The notes beneath the pieces were generated by a model that saw only the letters and a program-made list of their open reading frames with translations, ran no database searches and was not told the DNA's origin. Positions 1 through 9,785 of a stretch of DNA of 64,000 nt are shown one piece after another (the first letter of the stretch is position 1; each line of letters opens with the position of its first letter). Source of the stretch: Bartonella sp. A05 (lineage in GTDB: Bacteria; Pseudomonadota; Alphaproteobacteria; Rhizobiales; Rhizobiaceae); assembly GCF_026930145.1 (NCBI RefSeq), contig NZ_JANHOJ010000001.1, positions 248,001 through 312,000 of the forward strand, in the 5' to 3' direction. Both the position numbers and the translations under genes were made by a program.

Positions 1-324
1 CATGATAAGATATTCATTATGAAAAGCATTAAATTTTTCTTATTCTAGGTCGCATTAATATAGGTGGGTGTGAAGCAGACACGATTGTCTTATAAATCAT
101 GCATATGCGATTTTTTTCTGTACTTCATACAAGCACTGTTCTTATGAAGTGATCAATATTATTCTCTCAATGCAACCGAGTTTATGCAATCAACTTATAT
201 TATAATAGTCATTTTTTAGCCATTCTCTCTCTACATCATTGCATGTCTTTTAGCGACGTGGTTTCATTATAAATTGTCCCATCGTCACATTTATAGTGAT
301 ATCTTATAATCACAAGGAGGTACC
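1..324. other. AT-rich leader without a recognised gene
   Basis: No open frame that looks like a gene was seen in these 324 bases. The only clear element is a strong ribosome binding site (AAGGAGG at about 315-321) just upstream of the thpR start. A gene upstream of the window may end before position 1. Confidence 0.5.
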
Positions 325-864
325 ATGCTGCGTTTGTTCAGTGCACTTCAGATTCCTCAAAAAACAACGGAAGCACTTGTCTCTATACAAAATGGCTTGA
401 AAAAAGCACAGTGGATAAATCCGCAAAATTTTCATATCACCTTGTCTTTTTTTGGTGAAATTGACTCCTCCATAGAGGAGAGGATTATTCATGCCTTTAA
501 CACAATAAAATGCCCACCTTTTATGCTAAGTTCTGAGGGTTTTGAGGTTTTTGGTTCAAAAAATGCTCCCCATTCTCTTGTTATACGCATTACATCTTGT
601 GAAGCTCTCAGCCTTTTACACGAAAAAATACAACACACCCGAGATTGCTTAGGATTAACTCCCGATAAAACACCCTTTACACCGCATATCACTCTTGCAC
701 GACTGCTTGATATTCAACCCGATGATCTCCCTTCTTATCTAGCTTCTCGAGGTGATTTTGCTGTTCCTTCTTTTGAGGTCAATCATTTTGTTCTGCTATC
801 GTCGGAAAACCCCTTAAACGATACTCCCTATATCGTAAAAGGAAGCTGGCCGCTTCAAGCGTAA
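325..864 (+). CDS. thpR: RNA 2',3'-cyclic phosphodiesterase (ThpR/LigT family)
   Basis: A 179-residue protein of the 2H phosphoesterase superfamily. It carries the two diagnostic HxTx motifs, HITL at residues 37-40 and HITL at 121-124, spaced as expected for the two catalytic histidines. Length matches the family, which is usually 175-190 residues. Members hydrolyse 2',3'-cyclic phosphate RNA ends and can ligate tRNA halves through 2'-5' bonds in vitro; the cellular role is not well settled. The ATG is preceded by AAGGAGG, so the start is firm. It converges with grpE and appears to be a single-gene unit. Confidence 0.9.
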   Translation: MLRLFSALQIPQKTTEALVSIQNGLKKAQWINPQNFHITLSFFGEIDSSIEERIIHAFNTIKCPPFMLSSEGFEVFGSKNAPHSLVIRITSCEALSLLHEKIQHTRDCLGLTPDKTPFTPHITLARLLDIQPDDLPSYLASRGDFAVPSFEVNHFVLLSSENPLNDTPYIVKGSWPLQA

Positions 865-925
865 AAGTGTTTTTTACAAGCGTCTTCTAAAGCGATCTCG
901 TACAATGTTAATAGCACGGGAACTG

Positions 926-947
926 ACCGTGGCGGCGCACGGTTTTA
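926..947 (+). terminator. putative terminator between thpR and grpE
   Basis: A short GC-rich hairpin, ACCGTG (926-931), a six-base loop, CACGGT (938-943), followed by TTTAT. It lies in the 109-base gap between the convergent thpR and grpE genes and is oriented to stop thpR transcription. The T tract is short, so this is tentative. Confidence 0.45.
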
Positions 948-973
948 TATTCCAATTGTTATGGCTGATATGT

Positions 974-1630
974 TCATTCCATATCAGATCCAGAAGATTC
1001 TTTGAAGCCACCTTTGGCAACACCAACGATCGCTGGACGTAAAACACGCTCACCAATGATATAACCCGCTTGGACAACCTGCTGAACAGTATTATCTGGA
1101 ACGTCGGAGTTAGGAATTTCAAACATTGCTTGATGAAAATGCGGATCGAATTTTTGCCCCTCTGGGTTAATTTTCTTAACCCCATGGCGTTCCAAAGCAG
1201 CCATCATTGCACGCTCTGTCATTTCAACACCCTCAGCCAATGTTTTCAAACCAGCATCACTTTCGCGTGCACCTGCTGGAATAGCCTCCAAGGCACGATT
1301 AAGATTATCGGAAACAGATAACATATCACGAGCGAAATTAGCAATCGAATAGGCTTTTGCATCAGCCACATCACGCGCAGTTCTGCGCCTAAGATTTTCC
1401 ATATCCGCAGCAAAACGCAAAAGTTGATTTTTCAGTTCTTGATTTTCATCCTGTAAAGCAACTAACGGATCGACAGGTTCTTTTTCTTCTTCAACCTCTG
1501 CGTAAGCCTCTTCTTTACGCATTTTTAAAAATTCATCAGCTGCCTGTTTAAGTGCATTGCGATCAGCTGGATTTTTCAAATCGCGATTTTCAAATGAAGC
1601 GTCAGCAAATTTATTTTTTTCGTCAGACAT
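974..1630 (-). CDS. grpE: nucleotide exchange factor GrpE
   Basis: A 218-residue homologue of GrpE, the factor that releases ADP from DnaK in the cytoplasmic Hsp70 cycle. The N-terminal third is highly charged (many E and K). It leads into the long dimerising helix with the family sequence [20 protein letters not shown]. The C-terminal beta domain contains [19 protein letters not shown] and ends with a [20 protein letters not shown] stretch typical of the family. It sits 118 bases downstream of hrcA on the same strand, a common heat-shock pairing in alphaproteobacteria. Confidence 0.96.
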   Translation of the reverse strand: MSDEKNKFADASFENRDLKNPADRNALKQAADEFLKMRKEEAYAEVEEEKEPVDPLVALQDENQELKNQLLRFAADMENLRRRTARDVADAKAYSIANFARDMLSVSDNLNRALEAIPAGARESDAGLKTLAEGVEMTERAMMAALERHGVKKINPEGQKFDPHFHQAMFEIPNSDVPDNTVQQVVQAGYIIGERVLRPAIVGVAKGGFKESSGSDME

Positions 1631-1748
1631 ACAAGTTTTATTCCTTCATAAGATTTGTTATTCTCGATATTGAAATTTTGTAAACAAAAATCAAGTAATA
1701 TTTATTCATCTTAACACAATGAATATCTACAAAAAATATCTGATCGTG

Positions 1749-2822
1749 CTAACGCAGCAACTGCGATACAAGTTGAGCTGTATAATCAACCATAGGCACG
1801 ATCTTCGCATAATTCAGCCGTGTTGGCCCAATAACACCCAAAGCACCAATTACCCTTCGCTGCGAATCGCAATAAGGCGCCACCACTAAAGAAGAGCCAG
1901 AAAGCGAGAACAACTTATTTTCCGAACCAATGAAAATACGTACTCCTGAACCTTCATCTGCCATATCAAGCAACTGTGCCATACTTTCACGTGTTTCAAG
2001 ATCATCAAATAAATGGCGCAATCGTTCCAAATCTTTTTCTGCCTTGACATCTTCAAGCAAATTGCTCCGCCCACGAACAATAAGATGCATTTTATGATCA
2101 GTCCCTTCTTTTTCCCAAAGAGCTAATCCAGTTTCAATGATATGATGAGACAATTGATCTAGTGCACTCCGCATTTCCACACATAAACACGCAATTTCCG
2201 CTTTTGCTTCGCTCAGTGTACGTCCCTGAATATGCATATTCAAAAAATTCGTTGCCTCTGTCAATTGTGTAGTAGTGACATCTTCCGGTAAATGAACGAT
2301 ACGATTTTCAACCTCACCTGTTTGCATCACTAAAATCGCAAGAGCATGATCCTCATCAAGACGCACAAATTCAATATGCTTCAATATACCTTCTTGTTTC
2401 GTTGCTAAGACCACCCCTGCCCCACGCGAAAGACCTGAAAGAATTTGGCTTGCCTGGCTCAGAACATGCTCAACGGATTGTGCATGAGCAGATTCTTTAA
2501 CTTGAGTTTCAATATTTTCACGCTCCTCAGTTGGTAAATCATCCACTTCCATAAATGCATCAACAAAAAACCTTAGGCCCGATTGTGTTGGCATTCGGCC
2601 TGCAGATACATGGGGAGCATAAATCAGACCAAGATGTTCAAGATCACTCATCACATTGCGAATTGTCGCAGGCGATAAAGTTTGTTGTAAAAGCCGCGAA
2701 AGATTACGTGAACCAACCGGCTCACCATCATTTAGATAAGCTTCAACAATATGACGAAAAATATCACATGAACGTTCATCAAGGCCTTTTAGTTCATCAT
2801 CAATAGGTTTGTGTTTCATCAC
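1749..2822 (-). CDS. hrcA: heat-inducible transcription repressor HrcA
   Basis: A 357-residue HrcA. The N-terminal winged-helix DNA-binding region contains GEPVGSRNLSRLL and SPATIRNVMSDLEHLGLI (residues about 35-70), followed by the ligand-binding-like domain and the conserved C-terminal GVIGPTRLNYAKIVPMVDYT. HrcA normally represses groESL or dnaK operons through the CIRCE operator. I saw no CIRCE-like inverted repeat (TTAGCACTC/GAGTGCTAA) upstream of hrcA or grpE here, so its target is probably elsewhere, as in other alphaproteobacteria where groESL carries CIRCE. Confidence 0.96.
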   Translation of the reverse strand: MMKHKPIDDELKGLDERSCDIFRHIVEAYLNDGEPVGSRNLSRLLQQTLSPATIRNVMSDLEHLGLIYAPHVSAGRMPTQSGLRFFVDAFMEVDDLPTEERENIETQVKESAHAQSVEHVLSQASQILSGLSRGAGVVLATKQEGILKHIEFVRLDEDHALAILVMQTGEVENRIVHLPEDVTTTQLTEATNFLNMHIQGRTLSEAKAEIACLCVEMRSALDQLSHHIIETGLALWEKEGTDHKMHLIVRGRSNLLEDVKAEKDLERLRHLFDDLETRESMAQLLDMADEGSGVRIFIGSENKLFSLSGSSLVVAPYCDSQRRVIGALGVIGPTRLNYAKIVPMVDYTAQLVSQLLR

Positions 2823-2855
2823 AACTGGTTCACTACTTCAAAAACATTGTCTTCT

Positions 2856-2883
2856 TATATAAGTTTTGTCAAGGTCTGGTCAA
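2856..2883 (-). promoter_or_regulatory. candidate sigma-70-type promoter of hrcA-grpE
   Basis: On the minus strand TTGACC (2883-2878) is followed after 16 bases by TATATA (2861-2856), about 34 bases ahead of the hrcA start. It resembles a housekeeping promoter. This is inferred from the motif and spacing only. Confidence 0.4.
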
Positions 2884-3414
2884 ATAGTCTAAAGCAGTGC
2901 AAAAGAATATCATATAACTTATCGTAAAAATACCATCGTCAAAAAGTAAAGGTCATTTTGTGCATTTATCCACTCTCTTCTTTTATTCAATACGAATACT
3001 TGCTGTGCACAAATATCAACAACGTGCAGAAGAATCATATCTCATATAAGTGTGGTAATATCTATGTTTTATAATTGCTTCAATTGATTTCAAGCACAGC
3101 AAACAATGCTCTGTAACAAAATCTTAAAACCAAAGTTTATGCCATTTTATGCAATATCTCCAAAAGTACACTGATGATTGATTTCAACTATGAAAATTTA
3201 TAAGCTAACATCAATATTAATTTTGTTACCATGAATTACATTACTTTGCAAAAATTCAAGCACTTACTAAAGCCAAACCTTTCGATGATATTGTATTTAT
3301 CCTTTTGTTGGAATTTGCAAAATTGGCATCATCGGACTTATCATCCCGCTTAACCGATCTCAACCGATACTTGATCACACAAACAATTAATCCTTCATTT
3401 CAGGAGCGATACAC
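2884..3414. other. gene-free gap between hrcA and rdgB
   Basis: About 530 AT-rich bases with no complete gene. In many Hyphomicrobiales rph (RNase PH) lies between hrcA and rdgB; no rph-like sequence was recognised here. The plus strand holds an open stretch without a start codon, from about 3221 to a TGA at 3416-3418. It reads like protein (for example LTKAKPFDDIVFI and [18 protein letters not shown]) but I could not assign it. The last bases hold the rdgB ribosome binding site (AGGAG at 3401-3405). Confidence 0.45.
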
Positions 3415-4065
3415 ATGAGAAGTATAATAGAAGTTGAAAAACTCGTCATTGCTACACATAATACTGGCAAATTACGCGAAATCACCACTTTGGTTGCTCC
3501 TTTCGGTTTAACAACACAATCAGCAAAAGAGCTTGACTTACCCGAACCAAAAGAAACAGGAATAACATTTGAAGAGAATGCTTATATCAAAGCCTTTGCA
3601 GCGGCAAAAGCTACAGGACTACCTGCTTTATCTGATGATTCTGGCCTAGAAATTGATGCATTGGGCGGAGCACCAGGCGTTTATACAGCTGATTGGGCTT
3701 TTCAACCCGATGGTACACGTAATTTTGCAAAAGCTATGCAAAAAGTAGAAGATGAACTACAAAAAGCCGGATCCATTGAAAAAAAACAACGAAAAGGTCG
3801 GTTTATATCGATAATCTGTGTTGCTTGGCCCGATGGCTATGCAGATTATTTTCGTGGCAGCGTTGAAGGTACATTAATTTGGCCACCTCGCGGAAACAAA
3901 GGTTTTGGTTTTGATCCTATTTTTTTACCAGATGGATATGAGAAGACATTTGGCGAAATGCCAACAGAACAAAAACATAACTGGAAACTCAATGATGAAA
4001 CACCTCTTTCACATCGCGCCCGCGCTTTTAAACTTCTCGCAGAAAACCTTTTAGAACTCTCATGA
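3415..4065 (+). CDS. rdgB: RdgB/HAM1 non-canonical purine NTP pyrophosphatase
   Basis: A 216-residue house-cleaning enzyme that hydrolyses dITP, ITP and XTP to the monophosphates, keeping deaminated purines out of DNA and RNA. Family motifs are present: [10 protein letters not shown] near the N terminus, the FEENAYIKA segment, [21 protein letters not shown], the GFGFDPIF nucleotide-binding loop, and SHRARAF at the C terminus. The ATG has an AGGAG ribosome binding site. Its TGA overlaps the hemW start by four bases (ATGA), so translation of the two is probably coupled. Confidence 0.96.
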   Translation: MRSIIEVEKLVIATHNTGKLREITTLVAPFGLTTQSAKELDLPEPKETGITFEENAYIKAFAAAKATGLPALSDDSGLEIDALGGAPGVYTADWAFQPDGTRNFAKAMQKVEDELQKAGSIEKKQRKGRFISIICVAWPDGYADYFRGSVEGTLIWPPRGNKGFGFDPIFLPDGYEKTFGEMPTEQKHNWKLNDETPLSHRARAFKLLAENLLELS

Positions 4066-5261
4066 TTGAACCCTTCGGTATTTACATTCATTGGCCTTTT
4101 TGTGCTGCCAAATGTCCATATTGTGACTTTAATTCGCACGTGCGTACAAAGGAAGTGGATCAGCTACGTTTTGCAGCCGCCATTGAACGCGAAATGTCAA
4201 CACAATATCATGACATAGGTCCACGTCATATTGCGAGTATTTTTATTGGAGGTGGTACCCCTTCCCTTATGACACCCCAAACTGTCGATGCCTTATTACA
4301 AGCCGTGGCAAAAAACTGGACAATTGACAAAAAAACTGAAATCACACTGGAAGCGAATCCCTCAAGTGTGGAAGCAGAGCGTTTTCGCGGCTATCGCACA
4401 GCAGGCGTTAATCGCTTATCGTTAGGCGTACAAGCACTCAACGACAAAGCACTGAAACAACTGGGTCGTCGCCATGATGTTAAACAAGCTCTTCATGCCA
4501 TTTCTTTAGCGCGTGAAATCTTTGAACGTTTATCCTTTGATTTAATCTATGCTCGCCCCGAACAAACACTCAAAGAGTGGGAATGTGAACTTTCTCAAGC
4601 TATTGATTTAGCAGCAGATCATCTTTCCCTTTACCAACTCACCATCGAAGAAGGAACCGCATTCAAACGTCTTCATGCCGCAGGAAAACTGGTTCTCCCA
4701 GTATCAAAACTTGCAGCAAACCTTTATAATCTTACTCAAGAAATAACCACTATGCATGGTCTTCCAGCCTATGAGATTTCAAACCATGCAATTCCCGGAG
4801 CCGAATCACGTCATAATCTTCTTTATTGGCGTTATCATGAATATGCAGGCTTTGGACCAGGTGCCCATGGACGTTTTATCAAGAAAACACTGAAAAATAC
4901 CTCTGTTTTTTTGGAAATGTCACCAACCAAAATTGAAACCCCTGAGCGTTACGTTACCATAAATGAAAAACATCCTGAACATTGGCTTGAATTGGTAGAA
5001 ACCACAGGTCACGGCTGTGTCGAAACAGAATACTTGAATAACGAGCAACAAGCCGATGAAATGCTGCTCATGAGCTTACGTCTTTCAGAAGGCCTAGATC
5101 TTGTACGTTATGAAACCTTAAACCCTAAAGGATTATCGCTGACAAAACTCATACATTTACAACAACAAGGACTGGTAGAAATGGTGAGCAACCAGCGCCT
5201 AAGAGCAACGACCACAGGACGCATTCTTCTTGATCATATCATTTGCCAACTCGCCAACTAA
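4062..5261 (+). CDS. hemW: HemW-type radical SAM protein (heme chaperone; formerly coproporphyrinogen III oxidase-like)
   Basis: A 399-residue radical SAM protein with the cluster-binding motif CxxxCxxC at C14, C18 and C21 ([14 protein letters not shown]). It also carries the [11 protein letters not shown] glycine-rich strand, the TLEANPSS stretch and the [11 protein letters not shown] segment. Current evidence puts this branch as HemW, a heme-binding chaperone, rather than the oxygen-independent oxidase HemN; it lacks the longer N-terminal region of HemN. It overlaps rdgB by four bases and converges with dapE. A weak hairpin, CTAAAA/TTTTAG near 5260-5280, lies in the 48-base gap. Confidence 0.93.
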   Translation: MIEPFGIYIHWPFCAAKCPYCDFNSHVRTKEVDQLRFAAAIEREMSTQYHDIGPRHIASIFIGGGTPSLMTPQTVDALLQAVAKNWTIDKKTEITLEANPSSVEAERFRGYRTAGVNRLSLGVQALNDKALKQLGRRHDVKQALHAISLAREIFERLSFDLIYARPEQTLKEWECELSQAIDLAADHLSLYQLTIEEGTAFKRLHAAGKLVLPVSKLAANLYNLTQEITTMHGLPAYEISNHAIPGAESRHNLLYWRYHEYAGFGPGAHGRFIKKTLKNTSVFLEMSPTKIETPERYVTINEKHPEHWLELVETTGHGCVETEYLNNEQQADEMLLMSLRLSEGLDLVRYETLNPKGLSLTKLIHLQQQGLVEMVSNQRLRATTTGRILLDHIICQLAN

Positions 5262-5309
5262 AACTTCAATAATTTTAGCCTACTATTTTCACCAATAAGA
5301 ATCATTTCT

Positions 5310-6482
5310 TTATGCAAAAAAATCAGCAATGAAGCGTTCATAAATAGAGGTGAGGCTTTCCATTGCATCAAGAGCTACGTATTCGTCCACCATGTGCATC
5401 GTTTGTCCCGGCAAACCAAATTCAACAACGGGACAATAATCTTTAATAAACCGTGCATCAGAAGTCCCTCCAGAGGTCGAATATTCTGGTTTTTTTCCTG
5501 TTACGCTTTCAATAGCGTTTGATAAAGTTTCAACCAATTTATCATTTTTGGTCAAGAAAACGCTCCCCGAACTTGGCATCCATTCGAGTTGATAATATGG
5601 CAATTGACCATGATCATTTTTTGCTTGCACCGAAGCAAGACGATTTTCGATTTCATCAATGAGCGTTTCTCTTGTCCAAAGATCATTGTAGCGTATATTG
5701 AAACGGATTATTGTTTGCGCTGGAATAATATTGACCGCAGAATTGCCTGTATCAATGGTTGTTAATTCCAAATTACTTGCTTGAAAATTCTGTGTTCCTT
5801 GATCCAATTCTGTTTGTGTCAATGCTTGAATAAGCTTACTTGCCAAAGGTAATGGGTTAGCTGCCCTCTCAGGAAAAGCAACATGACCTTGACAGCCTTT
5901 AACTGTAATAATACCTGAAAGTGATCCTCGGCGACCGATTTTTATCATATCACCAACCACTTTCACACTTGTTGGTTCACCAACAAGGGCTGCATCCCAT
6001 TTTTCGCCTTTTTGCACCGCCCATTTTAAAAGTTTTACAGTACCATTGATCGCAGGACCTTCTTCATCACCAGTTATTAAAAGGCTTACTGTTCCTTTTA
6101 TTGTTTTTTTTTCAAGAAACCGAGCCAATGCTGCTATAAAACAAGCGATCCCACCCTTCATATCAACAGCACCCCGCCCATACAATTTCCCTTGATGGAT
6201 TACTCCCTCAAAAGGGGGAAAACTCCAGTCTTCCTGTTTACCAGGCGGCACCACATCACTGTGGCCAGCAAACATAAGATGTGGTCCTTCATTGCCTATC
6301 TTGGCATAAAGATTTTCAACATCTTCTGTATTTTTATCCACAAAAACGGGGCGCTCAACACTCAATCCCATTTTTCGCAAAAATTGCTCCAACACAGATA
6401 AAGCACCCGCTTCATGAGGTGTAACAGAAGGGCAACGAATAAGCGCCTGTAAGAATTGAATAGGATCTGTAAGGATAGGCAT
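5310..6482 (-). CDS. dapE: succinyl-diaminopimelate desuccinylase
   Basis: A 390-residue M20-family zinc hydrolase that removes succinate from N-succinyl-LL-diaminopimelate in lysine and peptidoglycan precursor synthesis. Metal-ligand and catalytic motifs are intact: [40 protein letters not shown], the dimerisation lid domain in the middle, and [12 protein letters not shown] with the last histidine ligand. It is transcribed away from the decaying duplication that follows. Nothing suggests loss of function. Confidence 0.95.
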   Translation of the reverse strand: MPILTDPIQFLQALIRCPSVTPHEAGALSVLEQFLRKMGLSVERPVFVDKNTEDVENLYAKIGNEGPHLMFAGHSDVVPPGKQEDWSFPPFEGVIHQGKLYGRGAVDMKGGIACFIAALARFLEKKTIKGTVSLLITGDEEGPAINGTVKLLKWAVQKGEKWDAALVGEPTSVKVVGDMIKIGRRGSLSGIITVKGCQGHVAFPERAANPLPLASKLIQALTQTELDQGTQNFQASNLELTTIDTGNSAVNIIPAQTIIRFNIRYNDLWTRETLIDEIENRLASVQAKNDHGQLPYYQLEWMPSSGSVFLTKNDKLVETLSNAIESVTGKKPEYSTSGGTSDARFIKDYCPVVEFGLPGQTMHMVDEYVALDAMESLTSIYERFIADFFA

Positions 6483-6719
6483 TGGCGCTATTCCAATTGA
6501 AATTAAGAATTATCAAGAAATGCTAAACTGAATGACCAAAAAGATAAAGTAAAAATATCGAAAGTTTTCAGTAGAACACGTAAGAAAAAGAACAACCGTG
6601 TTGAGGGCTATTGGAACCTCAACACTACGTGGTTATGCACACACAGAATGAAATATCAAAGAAAAAGTTCCATTGAATATATTTTTCACCTCTCAAAAGA
6701 ATACAGTAATGTTATATCA
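6483..6719. other. AT-rich spacer upstream of dapE
   Basis: No gene is visible. The stretch probably holds the dapE promoter (minus strand). It may also contain the most decayed end of the YgjP remnant described next, but I cannot align it reliably. Confidence 0.4.
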
Positions 6720-7029
6720 TTATATTTTTGGCTGCACTCTTTTACAATTTAAGACCTATTCCAGAGGCAACGTATATTTTTTCATATTTCGCTCCACAGA
6801 AAAACAATCCAGAATGTACAGAAACTTAATCAACAGCCAATTCATTACCAATCTATGTATAGAACATTAAACTACCCGGAAACTTATCGCAGTGGTATTC
6901 GTTACGTAAATCCTCCTCCCTCCACAATATCAATGCGGAATGTGACACGATGCGTGCATTTGTGTTCTTACGGCATGTAAAGGTACGATACGATCAGAGA
7001 AACAAAATTTTGTTCACAACGGCTATGCA
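6720..7029 (-). pseudogene. decayed copy of the YgjP metallopeptidase gene
   Basis: This stretch is a diverged copy of the 5' part of the intact gene at 8039-8767. The clearest match is 6890-7025 against about 8635-8765, where the reverse strands both contain GAACAA, a FRID-type stretch and GGATTTACGT in the same order. The copy has an in-frame TAA, lacks a matching start codon and has small insertions and deletions. Weaker similarity can be followed back to about 6720. The 3' half with the HExxH zinc site is not recognisable, so the copy cannot be functional. Confidence 0.72.
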
Positions 7030-7081
7030 TCATATATTCACACTATTACAATAAATAAACTAAATCTTTATTTACATTGAT

Positions 7082-7844
7082 CTAGTCAATGAATGACATC
7101 AAACTTTTTTCAAGATACTCTAAATCTTGTGGACGCGATAAATAATGATCTGCATCACGAATGAATGTTGCTTTCACATCATGCACAGGTCAATAATCAA
7201 GGAGATTCAATGTATTCTGATAAGGAATCTCCTTATCTTCCATTCCGTGCACAATATGCACTGGACACCGAACATCATTGTATCCTTTCATTACACAACT
7301 GTTGCGTCCATCTTCAATCAACGCTTTTGAAAAAGGCATAGGTTGATTATCTTTAATCGCAGGCTGCTCAATATAGCCCTTTTCTTCCAAAGTCTTCCAC
7401 TCCATTTCACTCAAATTTGGTTCTACCAAGATTCGCGTAAAATCCGCCGCAGGTGCAATCAACATCAAACCAGCAAGTACTTTGTTTTTTTGAGCAAGCA
7501 TCACAGCAAGCTTTATCGAAATCCACCCTCCCATAGAGAAACCAATCAAAATCTGCGATCCCTCACAATAATTTTCAAAAACCGCTAAACTTTCTTTTGT
7601 CCAACGTGAAACCGATCCCTGGAAAAAATTTCCTTCAGATTCGCCATGGCCAGAATAATCAAAACGCAAACAAGACAAATCATTTTTTTGAGCAAAAGCA
7701 TCAATCATCATCGCCTTATCACTCAACATACTGCCTCGATAACCACAAAACCAAACCTGGAGAGCAACTACCTTTACGATGACGTACCGCAAGAGCCGTA
7801 TCTTCAAATGAAAAAAACTGACTAAGAATATTTTGATCCCTCAT
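7082..7844 (-). pseudogene. decayed copy of the alpha/beta hydrolase gene
   Basis: A second copy of the hydrolase at 8808-9590. The ATG at 7844-7842 starts a frame that matches the intact protein (FEDTALAVRH), but a 5-base deletion near 7751-7755 shifts it. The intact gene has two tandem TTTGG units there, this copy only one. Beyond that the frame again matches closely, including DLSCLRFDYSGHGES and the nucleophile loop LIGFSMGGW. It meets an in-frame TGA at about 7190 where the intact gene has TTA (Leu220). The downstream part still reads as homologous protein (DADHYLSRPQDLE) to a TAG at 7082-7084. Upstream similarity with the intact copy continues past the start (7845-7900 against 9591-9650), so the promoter region was duplicated too. 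Confidence 0.85.
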
Positions 7845-8038
7845 TATTTTTCCCCCATGTAATATCCTTCTTAAAAAGGAAAATCACTAAGCTTAAAATA
7901 AAGAATAAAATATATTTTTAAATGGTCGTAAAAAATGAAAAATCTTATTATTTTCTGTAATTGGGATATACCATAAATGGATATATAATAATTTTTAAAT
8001 ACAAATAGCTCTTCAAATAAACATCATATCTTTTGACA

Positions 8039-8767
8039 TTATTTAAAATTGATTGCATGCAGCGTGTGACCGTTTTTCTTCAACCAAGCTCGATAAGTTT
8101 TACTACCAGGACATAGACTTTCGCAAATGGCCCAAAATTTTTCTCCATGATTCATTTCAATAAGGTGAGCCACCTCATGCGCAACAACATATTGAATAAT
8201 TTCTTTTGGTGCCATAACAAGACGCCATGAAAAAGATAGACGTCCATCTGCTGAACATGATCCCCAGCGACTTTTTGTATCTTTATAGCGAATTGATTTA
8301 ACCTTGCGTCCGACTTTATATGTATAATGTTCTACCAATGGTGTTATAATGATCTTTGCCTGTTTTTTCAAAACATCAGCAATACGCCTTGGCAGAGATT
8401 CTAATCGACTATAGACAATAATTTGTGGTTTTTGCAGCGCACCACCTGCAATGATTTCAGTCACTCCACGCCCTTCTTTACGCGTTATGAGATGTGCAAC
8501 GCCTAATAAAGGAATCGTTGCACCCTCTTTAAGATAACAATGCTCAGAAGAAACGAATATACGCGCAAGTTGCAACTCAATCCAAAATCGATGCTTATCA
8601 ATGAAATATTGTACCTCATGGAAACTTACCGCTGGGGGGGTCGTCACGTAAATCCTCTGCCCTCCAGAATCAATGCGTAAAGTGAAACGGCATGCGGATT
8701 TATGTTCTCTTACTTGCAAAGGCACAATGCGATCACACAGAATAAAGTCTTGTTCATAAACAGCCAT
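8039..8767 (-). CDS. YgjP/DUF45-family metallopeptidase (M48-like)
   Basis: A 242-residue protein of the YgjP (DUF45, SprT-like fold) family. The zinc site is intact: HEVAH at residues 197-201 with the further histidine at 207 (MNHGEKFW). The preceding SRWGSCSADGRLSFSWRLV block is a family signature. Similar proteins are predicted cytoplasmic zinc peptidases; the substrate is unknown. No signal peptide or membrane segment was seen. It follows the hydrolase at 8808-9590 on the same strand with a 40-base gap, so the two probably form one unit, which is also the unit that was duplicated. Confidence 0.88.
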   Translation of the reverse strand: MAVYEQDFILCDRIVPLQVREHKSACRFTLRIDSGGQRIYVTTPPAVSFHEVQYFIDKHRFWIELQLARIFVSSEHCYLKEGATIPLLGVAHLITRKEGRGVTEIIAGGALQKPQIIVYSRLESLPRRIADVLKKQAKIIITPLVEHYTYKVGRKVKSIRYKDTKSRWGSCSADGRLSFSWRLVMAPKEIIQYVVAHEVAHLIEMNHGEKFWAICESLCPGSKTYRAWLKKNGHTLHAINFK

Positions 8768-8807
8768 ACACCGTATCTTTATCTCTTATAATAAATGAAC
8801 TTAACCC

Positions 8808-9590
8808 TTATGCTACGTTAATCCGATCAACAAATGACATCAACACTTTTTCAAGACATTCTAAGTCCTGCGGACGCGAAAACCGGTGATCAGCATCACG
8901 AACAAGCGTCAATGTTACATCATGCAAAGGTAAATAATCAAGAAGAGTCAATGTATGTTGATAGGGAATTTTATTATCCTCCATCCCTTGCAAAATATGA
9001 ATTGGACATCCAATATCAATGCATTCTTTCATTACACAATTGTTTCGTCCGTCTTCAATCAATGCTTTTGTAAAAGAAAATGGTTCCGTATCACCAGACA
9101 CAAGGTGTTCAACATAGCCTTTTTCTTCCAACATTTTCCATTCCTCCGCACCCAAAGCTGGTTCCACCAAGGTTTGCGTAAAATCAGGAGCTGGCGCAAT
9201 TAATACCATGCCTGCAAGCGCTTTGTTTTTCTGCGCAAGCATCATGGCAAGTCTGAGAGCAATCCATCCGCCCATAGAGGAACCAATCAAAATTTGCGGC
9301 TCTTCACAATAAGCTTCAAAGACCGCTAAACTTTCTTTCACCCAACGAGAAATCGTCCCTTGGAAAAAATCTCCTTTAGACTCTCCATGGCCAGAATAAT
9401 CAAAACGCAAACAAGACAAATCATTCTTTTGAGCAAAAGCATCAACAGTCATTGCTTTGCTCCCCAGCATATCGGATCTATAACCAGAAAGCCAAACCAA
9501 ACCAGGAGAACGATTGCCTTTGTAATGACGTACAGCAAGAGCTGTATCTTCAAACAAAAAATATTGACAAGGAACATCTTTATCAATCAT
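8808..9590 (-). CDS. alpha/beta hydrolase
   Basis: A 260-residue serine hydrolase. The GxSxG nucleophile elbow is GSSMG with Ser105. Asp205 (QGMEDNKIP) and His235 (DADHRFS) complete a plausible triad, and DYSGHGES is a typical oxyanion-side loop. The frame is open as far as 9689, but the ATG at 9590 is preferred because GGAGAA lies five bases upstream of it. The protein resembles short cytoplasmic esterase or acyl-hydrolase types (BEM46/ABHD10-like); the substrate cannot be told from sequence. It is divergent from infC and heads a two-gene unit with the YgjP-type peptidase. Confidence 0.87.
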   Translation of the reverse strand: MIDKDVPCQYFLFEDTALAVRHYKGNRSPGLVWLSGYRSDMLGSKAMTVDAFAQKNDLSCLRFDYSGHGESKGDFFQGTISRWVKESLAVFEAYCEEPQILIGSSMGGWIALRLAMMLAQKNKALAGMVLIAPAPDFTQTLVEPALGAEEWKMLEEKGYVEHLVSGDTEPFSFTKALIEDGRNNCVMKECIDIGCPIHILQGMEDNKIPYQHTLTLLDYLPLHDVTLTLVRDADHRFSRPQDLECLEKVLMSFVDRINVA

Positions 9591-9693
9591 TCTATTTTCT
9601 CCATGAAATATTCTTCTCACAAAAAGAAAATCTCTAAACTCAATAATAATCAAGAACCTTTTATAAAGGCATAGTGCAAAAAAGTACAAATAC

Positions 9694-9739
9694 CAGTTGT
9701 TTTCCTATATAAATTTCAGTTGTTTTTCCATAGATAATT
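9694..9739. repeat. 23-base imperfect tandem repeat upstream of infC
   Basis: Two adjacent copies, CAGTTGTTTTCCTATATAAA at 9694 onward and CAGTTGTTTTTCCATAGATA at 9717 onward, lie between the divergent hydrolase and infC genes. They may be duplicated binding sites or simple slippage. Confidence 0.5.
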
Positions 9740-9785
9740 ATATATTAAAATGTTATCGATAAATTGGAATCAAGGAGAATAAGCC

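Noticed and set aside
874-1185. Minus-strand open frame of 103 residues overlapping the 3' end of grpE
   Set aside because: Most of it is the grpE sequence in another frame. The roughly 30 residues outside grpE could not be assigned, and the region holds a better-explained GC-rich hairpin.
2823-2960. CIRCE operator upstream of hrcA
   Set aside because: No TTAGCACTC/GAGTGCTAA pair is present on either strand.
7190-7807. A functional 205-residue hydrolase in the damaged copy
   Set aside because: It lacks the true N terminus because of the 5-base deletion and the catalytic His because of the TGA, so it is treated as a pseudogene.
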